Shown: positions 39,101 through 50,619 of the stretch, one piece after another
Numbering within the stretch: position 1 is the stretch's first letter
How the letters are laid out: every line of letters starts with the position of its first letter
Source: Lagopus muta
Taxonomy: Eukaryota; Chordata; Aves; Galliformes; Phasianidae
NCBI RefSeq assembly: GCF_023343835.1
Contig: NC_064439.1
Coordinates: 31,101,933 to 31,165,932 of the forward strand
DNA: 64,000 bases
Reading direction: 5' to 3'
Notes under the pieces: generated by a model
Told to the model about the DNA's origin: nothing
Database searches by the model: none
Seen by the model: the letters and a program-made list of their open reading frames with translations, nothing else
Translations under genes and position numbers: made by a program

Positions 39101-40037
39101 CAGTTGGTTACTTTTGCTCACTTACAGGACGGGTGCTGGTGGTGTTTGCTTTTTTTTAAAAAAAAACCCACAACTTGTCAGTCTTCTGTTTGAACACAGA
39201 TGTGAGACCCTTAGCTGCATTACTATTCTCCTCCTGCCACCTGCCCTTCAGAATTTCAAAGCCAATTTGTTTCTCCTGTTTCCAGTTGGTAAGAAGTAGT
39301 GCTGATAATAGGAGAGGAGGAACAGGTCTTAAATGAGATGAATTGTGCCGTGTGAGGGGAGAACCTCTCTTTCCTCGTGTGCTCATTGTGTAACCATTAG
39401 AACTGGCTAGTGCACAAGCCTTATGTGAAACTAATAAAAAGGTTGAGGGCACAGTGTTATTTTTTTTAATGAAATCTTCCTTTGGAAATGCCATTGTTTA
39501 TTAACTGGCAAATAATATGAAACTTTGTTACTTCAATTTTTTTCCTCCTTTTTAAAAAGCCCTCAAAATTACTGATGTCTCTAAAACACTGTATCTGCAT
39601 ATCAATAATGTAACGCTGTTAAAATGCTTTCACTTGGAGCTCTTGAATACCCTTCAGGGTATCAAAATACACTTTCCCAAGCACCTGGCGGTTTCACTGT
39701 GTGCATTAAATCTGCAGTTTGTTGTATGTGACATTTCTACTTTATATTGAGATTTTTCAGTAGGGTGATCAGTAGTCAGCGTAATCAGGCCTCAGTTTCT
39801 TTGACTAGAAGAAACTTCTGATTATTCACAAAAGACGTTTTTTATGTATGTTGGAAGATGGCTGAGATGGATCTGTGATGCCATAGGGTAAAGCACGTCC
39901 TTAGTGTTGAGCCCAGATCCTGCAAAAGTGGCTGTTTTTTGAGGGGTTTTTCCTGCAGTTTGGGTAGCTGAACTCAAAAGTCATCTTCTGCCTATGAGCG
40001 ATCACAGCTCACACTCCAAGGTTTATTTCAAACTGCT

Positions 40038-40073
<36 letters not shown>

Positions 40074-43000
40074 TGTATCAATCATTTGACTTCCAGTCTG
40101 ACTGTGGAATCTTGTCTAAGGTTAGGTGTTGGAGTAGCACTTGTATTACTAACAGCTTCAGAAGATTCTTGAGTTCTCTGTAATAGTTAAGTTGATAGAA
40201 ATCACTGGAGAGGTGGGAATGCTTTTTAGTTGTATCACAGTATTACAAAGGGATCCATTCACTGTTACTGTAAATACGTTCCAGAGTTCAAATCTAATTG
40301 AATGCAAATAGTGGGCAGTAATACAGTGATAGGGCAGCAAAGTAGGTAATAATCTGGTATTTTGTTTTATAATGTAATTCCACGTTCTTGCTTAAATAAT
40401 ATCTGTGCTGTTAATTGTGGGCCAATATCTAAGCTGGCTCATGTTTCACTTAAGTGTGGGCTTTAATTTCTGTGCAGTGAACATTCTTCGCTGCGAAGGG
40501 TAAGTTGTCCTGGGAAGTAGCATCAGCTGGCCTCCACCAAGTTTCTCATTGCTGTGGCTGGGCTTGTTCTGGCATTGGAGCTAATTTTTCTTAGAGCTAC
40601 TTCAGGTGATTCTGCCTTGAATAACAGTGAGTTATGACGTATGTGATAATATTTTGGGGGGAGTAGGACATAATATTTTGGGTGGATCTTGACGTGTATT
40701 TGCTTGGTTTTCAGAAGTCAGTTTGTCATTTGTGAGTTCCATTTCATTGAAGTTCCATTTCATTTGCAAGTCATTTAAATAACTATTTTCAGTCAATAAT
40801 TAAGAAGATGGTATAAATGCATATTGTATACGGTTTGTAGGAGTAATGCAAAGGAAAAATAAATATCTAAGGGTAAGCAGTGTGTAGCAAAGAACAGAAA
40901 TAAAGAGAATGGGAAGGGCTGTGCACAGTTCTGGAATGTATGCTAGAATAACTGATGACTCTGTATATGGAACCATGATAATTACACTTAATTCCTTATC
41001 ATAATCTCCATAATTTAAAGGCAGCCCAATCTTGTGCATGTATTCCAAGTACAAAAAGATTAACATTCAGTTTGTATTTTAAATTTTTTTCAGTTACTTC
41101 ACGAAAGCCAAGGGATGATGAAAAGGATGGACAGGCATACAGATTTGTGTCACGAGCTGAAATGGAGATGGATATTAAAGCTGGCAGATACTTAGAGCAT
41201 GGAGAATATGAAGGAAATCTTTATGGCACTAAAATTGATTCTATCCTTGAAGTTGTTCAGACAGGAAGGACCTGCATTTTGGATGTGAATCCACAGGTAT
41301 ATCATTCATAATGTTACACTGAAAATGTGGAGTATAATGTTGATGAGGCATGCCTTTAAATCCGAAGGCTTCTGACCTGGTTGAAAGATTATGCTGCCAA
41401 CTGGATTTGTGTGTTTATGGAACTGAGCTGGAGTAAGTTATAAAGATGGTGGGAAAAAACAGATTCTGCATGGAGGTGGGAGCCTTGCAGAGCAGCAGTT
41501 GCTCTTTTTAACCAAGAAAAAAAATGATGCTGAGCATTTCAAAGGGCGATGTAGGAGTTTCTGAAATAAAAATCTTCCTCCATCTTGTATTTCTTCTGGT
41601 TGTAACATAATAGTCTTACAGTGCCCCTTAAGTAAAGGGGATGTTTGAGTCATTCTCATACTTTTTTTTCCCCTCTCTTTTTTAATTACTTCCAGGCCCT
41701 GAAAATACTGAGGACTTCGGAATTCATGCCCTATGTAGTGTTCATTGCTGCTCCAGAGTTGGAGACTTTGCGTGCTATGCACAAGGCAGTGGTAGATGCT
41801 GGAATTACAACCAAACTTCTCACTGTAAGCAGATTATTTCATACTTACTTTGCTTTGAACAGGATGTTCTGTATTTATTTTTTTTTTTTAATTTAATTTT
41901 TTTTTCTAAAACTGAAGTCTTCAAGAAAAGTAAGGCAAGATATTTGCTGATTACTTACTAGGAATTAATTAAACACTATGTGTAAGGCAGAGTGCTTCTT
42001 CCTTAAAAATAGCCCTCTTACAGACAGTGTTGATTACAAGAATTACCTGGAATGTATACTTTAGGAAGGGCCACCTTTGATTATTTACAGTGAGTTATAG
42101 ATACCTTGATGGCAGGAGAAGTTCTTTTATATAAAGTGCTTTTCCTTCACCACCTCACCCCCAGCACAGTTGTTCTTTCAGGTTTGTCTTTATGTTATGG
42201 GTGTGCCTTAAAAAGGTAATCTGTAATCCTTAGGAAAGACATTACAGACTGTTTGGAAAACAAAAACAAAAACCAACAAAACAGAATCAAAATAAACAAA
42301 CAAAAAAGCCAAACAAAGCAACCAGAATTCAACTGGACCTCACTAGCACTGCTGCAGCAGCACACGCTGCACCAGAAATGGCTGAGAGCTGCCAGAAAAA
42401 GCAGCATTGAATAGCTTCTCCTCCTGTGATGTTCCTTGGATTTGTCACGTAAAGCAAAGTGGTACATTTTATTCCTCAGATCCTGTCTCCTTTTCCGAGA
42501 CCCAGCGGAGACAAATGAGAGGCATAGCAAATTATAAATGTTCTGTACGGGTTTGAACTTTCCCACTGCACGACCAGTGCAAAAAAATAAATAAAGCTCA
42601 GGCTGGGCAGTTAATGAAATGATTCTCTACGCTCAGCAGTACGTCTTCCCCTTCTGGGAAAAGCCCTGGCATGCTGACAACTCAGCTGTGGTTGTATAGC
42701 TTAGATACTAGTAATACCTTGTGTGATGCTGATGGGGCATTCCAAGCTATAAAATGAGATTTAATTTGTACGGAAGGAATGTGGGATTTGTCTTTTTTTT
42801 TTTTTTTTCTCCTGAAACCTGTGAGATTCTGTTCTGTAAACAATCTGAGAAACCCTAGTTGTGGACTCAGGTTGTTATGGATTCTGGTATGTCTGTGGGT
42901 GCTTTGTTTCCTCCTTCCTCCAAACACTGACTTTTGCCTTGTATAATCAAGAGGCAAGATTAAGATGTCCAGACAAGTATAAAAGTAATTTCCTGCCCTT

Positions 43001-44019
43001 CCTAAAATTTGATTCCCTAAGGGACATCCTTGCTTTTGTTTTACTTCCCCTGTGAATAAGAAAGAGGATAGTTACATTTAAAATATGCACTTTATAAATC
43101 TGTACGGATTCTGCATCGTGATGCTGGACATCTGCAGCTTCCTGAACAAAGTGAAGAAATGTGCATTTAAAGTATTGCATACATCGTTTGCTAGTGGGTC
43201 TGTCTACGCCATTCCTGGCTTCCCAGGCCGCTGCAAGAACTCTGGCTCCTGTGGTGCTGCATTTGCTTCCCTCCTTCATTTACTGTGAAAGGAAGGCTAT
43301 TCACATAGTTCTTAATTTTGGCTTTTGTATTTACCACTGTAGTGGCATTTTAAAGATCTGAGATTCATTCAGAAATGCAGCTTTCATGATCTTTCATTGC
43401 ACGCTAATTCAAATTCTTGGGGTTTTGGTGCTTTCTGTAGGGAAGAAAAAAGAGGCATAAATAAATGTACATAACCGACCCAATTACTCCCAAAGCATTA
43501 CCTATTGTGACTGAATTGTCAGTCGCCTCCACAAAGTGACAAACTGTCTGTTGTGCACACAGGGCCCCTTTCATGTGCTGTTATTGACTTCCTTAAAAAT
43601 GGCCAGCTGTGCAGTATTTGGTTTCCATATTTAACACTGTTGACATCAAATATAAAATTGTCAGTCCCATCAGTGCATCTTAGCTTGAGGGTTTTGTGGC
43701 TTTATTGTAAATATTTTATTAATACGTAGCAGTATCAAGCTTTAAATGAAGTCATTCATACTACATCACAAACTGGTACTTCTCCATTGGTAAGGATGTG
43801 GCAGGTCTTCTGTTCTTAGTAACTTCCAAATGCTTCCAACAGGACACTGATCTGAAGAAAACAGTGGATGAAAGTGCCCGGATCCAGAGGGCGTACAACC
43901 ACTACTTCGATCTGACCATTGTAAATGACAACCTAGACAAAGCCTTTGAGAAGCTGCAGACTGCTATAGAGAAACTGAGGCTGGAACCACAGTGGGTCCC
44001 GATTAGCTGGGTGTACTGA
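24001..44019 (+). CDS. PALS2: PALS2 (MPP6), membrane-associated guanylate kinase scaffold; complete split CDS
   Basis: Join of 24001-24117, 27524-27676, 33606-33758, 34241-34468, 35447-35578, 36809-36908, 37485-37553, 38336-38497, 41094-41296, 41696-41824 and 43843-44019. Every junction has GT-AG borders and matching phase, and the spliced frame is 540 codons plus TGA, the usual length of vertebrate PALS2. Domain order is two L27 domains (about 1-107), PDZ (about 130-210, carboxylate loop PLGV at 140-143), SH3 (about 217-285, FDYNP and NWW), a lysine-rich hook (KKKKK at 304-308) and a guanylate-kinase-like domain (about 338-526). The P-loop equivalent is GAQGVGRR at 345-352, lacking the GK-type lysine and serine, so this should be a protein-binding and not an enzymatic domain, as in other p55-type MAGUKs. 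Family knowledge: it binds LIN7 and other L27 partners and organises membrane and polarity complexes at the cell cortex. The paralogue MPP2 is the main alternative, but the sequence fits PALS2 better. Confidence 0.97.
26087..26138 (+). repeat. Imperfect 28-bp tandem duplication
   Basis: AAGAATTTGTAGTT followed by a TCCAAT-type end occurs at 26087 and again at 26115. Confidence 0.85.
26568..27025 (-). mobile_element. CR1 LINE, old degenerate copy
   Basis: Begins ATTAGAATCACAGAGTCATAGAATGG. It has recognisable but indel-riddled ORF2 segments (AGGTTGCCCAGAGACCCCTCC, CCCAGAACTGGACACGGG) and no long open frame. It lies in a PALS2 intron. Confidence 0.88.
27524..27676 (+). CDS. PALS2: PALS2 coding exon (residues 40-90)
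   Basis: 153 bases, phase 0 at both ends, so it could be skipped without a frameshift. The acceptor is CTTACAG and the donor is GTGCCT. It encodes the end of the first and much of the second L27 helical bundle ([11 protein letters not shown] onward). Confidence 0.96.
27721..27752 (+). repeat. Perfect 16-bp tandem duplication
   Basis: TACTGTGATACATGGA occurs twice head to tail, 44 bases after the donor of the preceding PALS2 exon. Confidence 0.95.
29278..29298 (+). repeat. (TC)n microsatellite
   Basis: About ten TC units in a PALS2 intron. Confidence 0.95.
31110..31466 (-). mobile_element. CR1 LINE 3' copy
   Basis: Begins AGAATCATAGAATCACTGAGGC. The minus-strand frame 31402-31121 retains 93 ORF2 residues ([36 protein letters not shown]) and continues into the 3' UTR. 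Confidence 0.93.
33606..33758 (+). CDS. PALS2: PALS2 coding exon (residues 91-141)
   Basis: 153 bases, phase 0 at both ends. The acceptor is CCCTTGTAG and the donor is GTGAGT. It encodes the end of the second L27 domain ([15 protein letters not shown]), a serine/proline/asparagine-rich linker, and the start of the PDZ domain up to the PL of its carboxylate-binding loop. Confidence 0.96.
33759..34240 (+). other. PALS2: PALS2 intron between residues 141 and 142
   Basis: A 482-base intron splitting the PDZ carboxylate-binding loop between L141 and G142. No repeat or other feature was recognised. Confidence 0.9.
34241..34468 (+). CDS. PALS2: PALS2 coding exon (residues 142-217), PDZ core
   Basis: 228 bases, phase 0. 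The acceptor is CTTTCAG and the donor is GTCAGT. It starts [10 protein letters not shown] and contains most of the PDZ fold, including the GDIIKEVNG stretch and the helix-forming [10 protein letters not shown]. This domain binds C-terminal peptides of membrane partners. Confidence 0.97.
34469..35446 (+). other. PALS2: PALS2 intron between residues 217 and 218
   Basis: A 978-base AT-rich intron. No repeat, RNA gene or alternative exon was recognised. Confidence 0.88.
35447..35578 (+). CDS. PALS2: PALS2 coding exon (residues 218-261), SH3 first half
   Basis: 132 bases, phase 0. The acceptor is TTTCAG and the donor GTTGGT is weaker than its neighbours. It encodes SH3 hallmarks: FDYNP, the acidic [12 protein letters not shown] and NWWQ at its end. 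Confidence 0.96.
35579..36808 (+). other. PALS2: PALS2 intron inside the SH3 domain
   Basis: A 1.2-kb intron with a short AT dinucleotide-like run near 35755-35770. No other feature was recognised. Confidence 0.88.
36809..36908 (+). CDS. PALS2: PALS2 coding exon (residues 262-295), SH3 end
   Basis: 100 bases, entering in phase 0 and leaving after one base of Gly295. The acceptor is TTTTCAG and the donor is GTGAGG. It encodes [20 protein letters not shown], the last SH3 strands, then a basic segment. Confidence 0.96.
36909..37484 (+). other. PALS2: PALS2 intron within codon 295
   Basis: A 576-base phase-1 intron. Nothing other than AT-rich sequence was seen. Confidence 0.88.
37485..37553 (+). 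CDS. PALS2: PALS2 short hook exon (residues 295-318)
   Basis: 69 bases, phase 1 to phase 1, so it could be skipped in frame. The acceptor is TCTGTAG and the donor is GTATCT. It encodes the basic hook between SH3 and GK, with five lysines in a row (304-308). This variable HOOK region of MAGUKs binds regulatory partners. Confidence 0.95.
37554..38335 (+). other. PALS2: PALS2 intron within codon 318, mostly CR1
   Basis: A 782-base intron, of which about 470 bases (37800-38268) are a degenerate sense-strand CR1 copy ending roughly 65 bases before the next acceptor. Confidence 0.85.
37800..38268 (+). mobile_element. CR1 LINE, old sense-strand copy
   Basis: CTGGTGAGGCCACACCTGGAGTCCTG and later GAGATATTCAGAAGCCACCTGGAC match CR1 ORF2. 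It has many indels, no long open frame and a lost terminal tail. Confidence 0.87.
38336..38497 (+). CDS. PALS2: PALS2 coding exon (residues 318-372), GK P-loop region
   Basis: 162 bases, phase 1 to phase 1. The acceptor is ATATAG and the donor is GTAAGT. It encodes [13 protein letters not shown] and the start of the guanylate-kinase-like domain with [12 protein letters not shown]. The P-loop lacks the catalytic-type GKST. The open frame continues into the intron, which is read-through and not coding. Confidence 0.96.
40040..40068 (+). repeat. T29 homopolymer
   Basis: 29 consecutive T in a PALS2 intron, unassociated with any recognised element. Confidence 0.95.
40646..40766 (+). repeat. Two adjacent short tandem duplications
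   Basis: ATAATATTTTGGG occurs at 40646 and 40670 (period 24), and AGTTCCATTTCATT at 40735 and 40751 (period 16). Confidence 0.85.
41094..41296 (+). CDS. PALS2: PALS2 coding exon (residues 372-439), GK domain
   Basis: 203 bases, phase 1 to phase 0. The acceptor is TTTTTTTCAG and the donor is GTATAT. It encodes the nucleotide-binding-like lobe, with [15 protein letters not shown], the [12 protein letters not shown] stretch and ILDVNPQ. Confidence 0.97.
41297..41695 (+). other. PALS2: PALS2 intron between residues 439 and 440
   Basis: A 399-base intron with no recognised repeat, ending in a good C/T-rich tract before CCAG. Confidence 0.9.
41696..41824 (+). CDS. PALS2: PALS2 coding exon (residues 440-482), GK domain
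   Basis: 129 bases, phase 0. The acceptor is TTCCAG and the donor is GTAAGC. It encodes [20 protein letters not shown] and the following helix. Confidence 0.97.
41825..43842 (+). other. PALS2: PALS2 last intron
   Basis: A 2-kb intron with an A-rich (CAAA)n-like stretch at about 42255-42320 and a T run near 42791-42808. No coding exon was recognised. Confidence 0.88.
42255..42320 (+). repeat. A-rich CAAA/CAAAA low-complexity stretch
   Basis: Irregular CAAAA, CAAA and CCAA units in the last PALS2 intron. No element boundary is seen. Confidence 0.8.
43843..44019 (+). CDS. PALS2: PALS2 last coding exon (residues 483-540 and stop)
   Basis: 177 bases. The acceptor is CCAACAG, and the frame ends WVPISWVY followed by TGA at 44017-44019. 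It encodes the last GK helices and the conserved MAGUK C-terminal end. Confidence 0.97.
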   Translation, partial: DTDLKKTVDESARIQRAYNHYFDLTIVNDNLDKAFEKLQTAIEKLRLEPQWVPISWVY

Positions 44020-44885
44020 GATTGCTGAAGATGAGCTTAAGTAACAAATAAAATCAACTGCAGGAAACAAACTAATGTGACAAGATGTGGTGTAGATAGC
44101 GATGATAACTGCGGCGCCTGCGCATTTTTACTCTGTGTATATTCAGAAGTACACTATTCTGACTTTTTATAATAATGCTGAAGGGAAAGTGTACTTAAAT
44201 ATGTAATTTATTTTAATTTTTCTAACTTTTTACAGATAACCTTTCTATTCATATCACATGAAGGAAATGCGTTTAAGCATTTTATACGTTTTGATTTAGT
44301 ACCTTTGCCTTTTTCATCTGAGAACCTTTCAGTCCTTCACTTTAACATTTACATCTTGGTCTTACATTTTCACTGTGACTAAAAAGAGGATACTTGAAAC
44401 AATTTTTGTAGAACTTGTTAATGTCAGTGTTTGACCGGTCAAAAGTCTATAGCTCCTATTAGAAAACAACACTAGTTTCTTTTTTTTTTCCTTGAAGTAA
44501 TGATTTGACAGGAGTAGAATTTCAAATGCTAAAAGCAACGAGTGACACAGCTCCATTGCTCCAGCTTCTTTCTGCTGAATGTTGAAGCATTCTCGATGTT
44601 TCACGAATTCCTGGTGTCTCTTGATTTAGACAACTGTTCTGTAGGTTCCCTTACGTGTTTCTTGAAATCACACGAAGCAATACCTTGCATGCTGCTCATC
44701 AGCTGTTCCTGGGAGCCAACCCGTGTGAAGCCTCTTGTGGTGGAAGTACCTACGGCAGGGAGCGTGTATGCAAGGTAATTCAGTGCAGTGCTGAATAGCT
44801 GGAGAGAGAACCTGATAGCGGAGCCTTGTAGAGTAAAGCTTAGTATTTAGGACTGTTGTATTCATGCGTGTGAAAACACATTGAT

Positions 44886-44931
44886 TTTAAAAAAAGCAAA
44901 CAAACAAAAAACAAACAAAAAAAAAGAACCC
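44886..44931 (+). repeat. (CAAA)n-like low-complexity stretch
   Basis: CAAACAAACAAAAAACAAACA-type repeats inside the probable PALS2 3' UTR. Confidence 0.85.
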
Positions 44932-47759
44932 AAGCTAGAATTTTCTTTTCTTAGGACATCATTGATGTTTAAATAGTGATCTGTGGCTTAATTTCCTGAG
45001 ATATCTTGTGTTCTCTTTTGGAAAATTTGTGTGATCAACTGTTGTATTTTTGAGCGTGATGTAATGGAATTTCTGTGCTCTTTGTTGCATTGTGTTTTTA
45101 ATTGATTTTTTCATTAGGTAGCTTGTAAATTGGAAGCTTACTGCTAAAAAGCCATGCTGTTCATAATTTTTGTGCTTTACAGCATACTACTTTTTGTGTT
45201 TGGTGACAGTTCTCCCCTTTGTAGGCTCATAGACATAAGTCACGTTAGGTTCATCGATCAAAGCTTATGCTAATGTAAGTTTCTGCTTGACAAGAACAAA
45301 ACGAAAATACAGCTTGTCACTGAGACACGCTCTTTTTGTGATCACATTTTATATTACCCTGTTAGCTGTTGTATATAGCAACATTCACCATCGCTTTCCA
45401 GGCTAACAGAAGTCATCTATTTGCTTAATTTCTCTTCCATCTGATGACAGGCACCTTGCTTCTGAATTCTTTTTCAACACCAAAGTGTGATACAGAACAC
45501 TCTAAAAGGCAATTTCCTCAGAGGTTGTTCTGAAGAAAAAGAGGCCTGCACACTGTAAAGCAGTATTGGTTCCTAGAGCTCTTAAAGCCTTCTACATGCA
45601 CGTGAGAATCTGTTGATATAAGAAAAGCTTACATCTCAAAAAGCAAAACCACCCCACCTATATGCTCAGGTGATTTTTAAAGCTGATGAAGTTGGTTGTT
45701 TGGCAGGAGGCAGCTTAAGATCGCAGTGCATTTGGAAAATGTTTGTCAGAGCTGTGTAAGCATGGGCTGTCGTGGCTCTGAACACGGAGATTTCAGTCTT
45801 ATGGAGGGAATCTGAAAGTTTCAAAGGAAAATTTGTGCCACTACTTTGCTTTGTTGGTTTTGTTTGCTCTGGTTTTATTTAAGCTGGGTAGAGCTTTTAA
45901 GTGTGGCAGCATCAGCACTAGCCCTTTATTTGCCTTTCCCAGAGATGTGTTCTGTGATCCTGTCACTCAGAGACTGCTCTGAGAAATGGAGTGTTTCATG
46001 TGGCAGCAAAGACAGCAGTGCCGTTGCTTGACTATTTCAGTGGTTTCGTTTTGGCATTATAAGCTTAACGTGATGGAACTGTGTTTGTATACTGTGTCAT
46101 AGAAGACCTACATGTGCTGTAAATAAGATGTGCTTCCCGGACAGATGCGATGCCTTTTCATTATGAGTTAGAAAATACTCTGTTTGTGATGCCAAAAGTG
46201 GGCTGAGCTCACTATTCCTTAACAAATGGAATGAGATGATTCTTCAGTTTCCACCCCACAGTGGTTCATATTGCAAACACCACTTGTTGTCATCATTTTT
46301 CAGACAGGTGCTCAGCCAAAAGAATCCCATGAGACATGGGCACCAAGCGTCAGTGACGAAAACCTCGCTCCTCCTATTTCCACCTCAGAGATCACACTGT
46401 GCAAAGGGCCTACACAGTAAGCAGTCTGAACGTAGCTGTGCATTTGCTGAAGCCTGAAGCTTTAGCTTTCGCTTAAGCTCCACTCGGTGTTCAGCAATCA
46501 AGCACATTTAAGTCAGCACCGTGGAGCCCAGCAGCTGACCCTTTGCTGCTGTTAATATAGATGCTAATGAGAAGTACAATCTGAGGCAATAAGCAGTGGG
46601 TTGCTAAGGTTGCATTCAAGAACCGTTATCAAAGTGAGAGCAGGTTTTAACTGGATGGTCACATGCGAGTTCAAAGGAGGAAAAAATACATTCCTTGCAT
46701 CTGTTTGTTAAATCATACGAACTGAGAGTCCATGCTGGCAGGTGTGTAGTGTTTGGGAATTATTTTTTTCATCAGATATTCTGCTTAGATTATTGTTGCC
46801 CAGTAGGGTGACTGGATTGAAAATAAGTTACTTTTATTAAACCAAAGCATTCCTGGAGAGTCTTGGAATGAGGATGTCATGTTGGTCACGTACACGGTGG
46901 TGCCAGACTCCACCTGTTATAGTGTGCAAAGTCAGAAGTTGGGCAGGGAGCTGCGCGTTGCACTGTGAGGAAAAAGATGGTGTGAAAGGCGAGTTCTGAG
47001 CAAGGGAAGCCATTTCATATAAGAGCTGTTTGAAGTATTCCTGGGGGATAAATAGCTAGGATGTCAAGTCTCTCATTCTGTACTGAGCATTCATTTTCCA
47101 GATAACAGGAAAACTTTTGCATTGACTGTTAATAACGATAGGTGTGTCTGAGCGAGGCGAAGATGCTGCTAAATGTTTAAGATATGTGGTATGTATCACA
47201 AGATAAATATTTAAGTAAGTAGATTAGAAAAGTGAATTATCAAATAGTTGTCTGTGTATATGTATGTATGTGGATGGTGAAACAAAAACGCTCATGTCTG
47301 CAACCACATTTCTATCTCCCATGACTTAATCCGGAAATGTACCTGCATGTGAGACTTTAGAACTGGTACACTTCTCAACCTGGTTTGTTGTGTTTACTAA
47401 TGTATATTTTTCTAAATATACAGATATTTCAATCTAAAAGTTCTATATTTATCTGTAATTTCTATGTTTTAAACAGTGCATGGAGGTGCTGTAAAATTCT
47501 GTACATATAGAGAGACTTATAGAAGAAACACTGTTGTTGCCCTCTGTATGAAAAGCTATACATAAAACCGCAGTCAATATGCCAATACCCATAAGTTATT
47601 TCTTTAAGTGCACCAAAAATTCCTCAAGCTCTACACCAGTCTCAACCTTAATGTAAATACTGTTTGGTGCATTTATACCCACGTGATTACCTTGCTGTCT
47701 CTCACTGTTAGACCTGCAGGTCTACTTTAGGTTCTAAGTCATGTGACAACATGCAGTCA

Positions 47760-47765
47760 ATTAAA
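47760..47765 (+). terminator. PALS2: Candidate proximal poly(A) signal ATTAAA of PALS2
   Basis: The common variant hexamer, followed by a TTTGGTGTAATATGTC stretch that could act as a GT-rich downstream element. It would give a 3' UTR of about 3.8 kb. Confidence 0.3.
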
Positions 47766-50619
47766 GTTTGGTGTAATATGTCATCTTGCATAGACTTACA
47801 AAGGGCTTTAATAATGTAAGCATAAAATGGAGGTAAAATTGGAGCAGTATCAGGTACTGACACAGGCAAGGGAAATAAGCCTTACACCCGGTTTGGTACA
47901 CTCAGGCTGCAGAGTTCTCAGATCAGTGCAGCTCTGTGTCTCAGTCATACAAAAGCTGCAGGATAGCAGATTGACTCTTTCTGAATCTGTGTTTGTATTA
48001 TCTGTCACATCCTTGGTAGATTCAAATGGAACTTTTTTTTTCCTTATCTTCTGTCCTAACTGATTGTGTCCTCTCAAATCCCACCTGAGTGATTTGCTGT
48101 ACAAACTGCCGGCAGCTCAGCATTCAGGAAGTGTTCCATGGTTTGTTTGTATGGTTGTTTTTTTTTTAAGACTGATTCAGATAATAAACAGGACGTTTTC
48201 TTTTAACTTTTAAAGACAGAAAATTCCAGGCTAGGGCCCCTTTGAAGCCAAGTTTGCCTCTCTGCTGTGTTTAAGAAAGGACCAGTGGAGAAGGACAGGT
48301 AGACACAACTCCGGAAATGAGGAGAGCTGGGTTATGTTTTTACACAAGCCATTACTGTGAACATGATCCAACCCGAACTTCTCTCCCTATTCCTTGGCTT
48401 CCCATCTAGTCTTCATCTATCTTCATCTTTCAGATTGAACTTGGAGGCAGATGCCAATTCTCAAAACATGTACAGTGCCTGCTGCAGTAGTTGCCCAGTC
48501 ACTTTTTGTGCCTGTAGGTACAGTTTTAACACTAATTACAGGTGGAAGTCTGTCACATCTATCATGCTAATACGAGTATTTACTTCGTGCAGGGTTTCTT
48601 GCCTCACCCAAATTCTGAAGTGTTAAAGCATTGTGTTGTTATTGCCAAGTTTAACAATGCTTCTTCTGCAAAAGTGTTCAGAGATTGATTTATCTGTGAT
48701 AGTGGTCACTTGATACAAGAGACTTCTAGTCTGCCAGACCTCTTGCCTTAAATATCCCTGTAGTTCTTACAGAAAACATCTCCTGGGCCATTAACAAGAT
48801 TTCTTCAGTGAAAGGGACTTTGATTTCTCTGCTGGACTGTCATGCTTGAAGGTGGAGAGGCCCTGGTTTCTTTGTTTTTTCCCCCACCCTTTTTGGTTTT
48901 CGCATCTTTAACGATCTTTCTAATGTGAACTGTCTGGGATTCTCACCTTGCCTCCTTCAGAGGACACAGTGGTCAATGTAAGCATTGGTACTTAAGAACA
49001 GTGGAAGTGGCTGTTGGCAGTCCTGTACAGGATGCAAAAGAAAAAATCGTATTGCATTAAAAAAAAATGTAAAATTAACAAATTTTCAGAGGCAGCTTTG
49101 GCTTCCAAATAGTATTAGTGTACTTGCACACTGATTTATAGATATATAGAAATAGATAAATAGAACTTAGGATTAATATACTGCAAGTATTTAAAACAGT
49201 ATTTGCTAACTTGAATTCTCCATTTTGGACCACAGTGGGATACTGTTCCACAAACTGACACAATAAACTGCTGAATTCTTTGTTCATTTACTGGTACTGG
49301 AGCTGGAATTTACCTGCTTACATAAAAATGCCAGCTTGGTAAAGGCTGTGTAGCAGTTTTACCTCCAAATAGATTTTTTTTCTTCTTTTTTTAAAGGAGA
49401 GTTTCAGCAATATTTATATTTTATAGGATACAGTACATTTAAAGTAAGTGTGAATTTTGTTCTCAATATTCTTAACCTTTTCTCATAGTAGTCGGGTATG
49501 GATTTTCTTTCGCTGCTTATGCAGAGGTTGGATGGGGAATAGGACCAGCCTATAATGATAATAGGGTTAAAGTAGTCCTGGAACCATTTTCTCCCATTTA
49601 TTCATTAGCTCCATGGTAATGCATGTCCCTACAGCTTCGGCTGTCTTCACAGCTGATGCAAGTCAGCACTCCATGGGTAGACAGCACTCACCTGGAGTAT
49701 GGTAGACCTCTTCCTACAGCCCCAGTAACTTGTCAGTCATTTGACATCTTGTATGATGTGCAGAGCAGCATTAATGACACCGCTTTGTACAGTTCTGGGA
49801 GTGGCAGCAAAATCATTGGCTGCAAAATTCTTGTGGGTTGTTTTTCTTCTGTTTTTTTTGGGTTTTTTTGACCAATTTGTGTTGGTTCCTCTTGTGCCAT
49901 TACTTATGGAGAGAGATGCAGAAAGGGATTTCTCCCCCACTGAAAATGCATGTTGAGCTTTCCCTGGCCATGACTCCTGCAGCATGCATCTCCTGTATGT
50001 AACACTTGAGTACCCCAAAGTAAGGAGGAACCTCTTCCTTAGGTTTTAAAGCAGAAACTTTGGCACCCTCTCACCCCAAGCTGGGCTAAGAACTATCAAA
50101 CCTTGTTTAAGTGTTTTGATTTAAATATGTGTGTTAGAAGTGTCAGTGTACATCTCTTTCCCTTGCTTATTCTCATATCTGTTTTTCCCTCTTGGAAGCT
50201 TTGAAGAATTATTTTTTTTCCTTCTACAGAATATTAAACTAAACTGGATTTAAAACTTGTAAATGTTGAAGAACTGCTCTCCTGTAAAGAAACACTTTCT
50301 ATTAGCTGAAAATATCCTACAAAACAATCTTAACTATTAAATAAATTTTCTAGTGCAAAACTGAAGCTGACTTAGTAGCAGCTAACTGTTGTTTGAATAC
50401 AGTGCTTTAGAGCAGGCCTAGGAGGTGGGACTCAATACCAGGCTGACTTTCTATTGATCAGCTACCACATAGGACATTTTTAAATTGTAACTTGTTTTCT
50501 AAAACCCCCATTTGTCTTTTTCACAGCTAATATTTTCACAGTAAACACAGCCAAGCGTAAAAATATTAATGTACAAATTGTGAAATTCTCTTAATTCCCA
50601 ACAAAATATTTTTGTATAT

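Larger units (their letters stand above)
38498..41093 (+). other. PALS2: PALS2 intron within codon 372
   Basis: A 2.6-kb intron with a T29 run at 40040-40068 and short tandem duplications at 40646-40685 and 40735-40766. No CR1 copy or extra exon was recognised. Confidence 0.88.
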
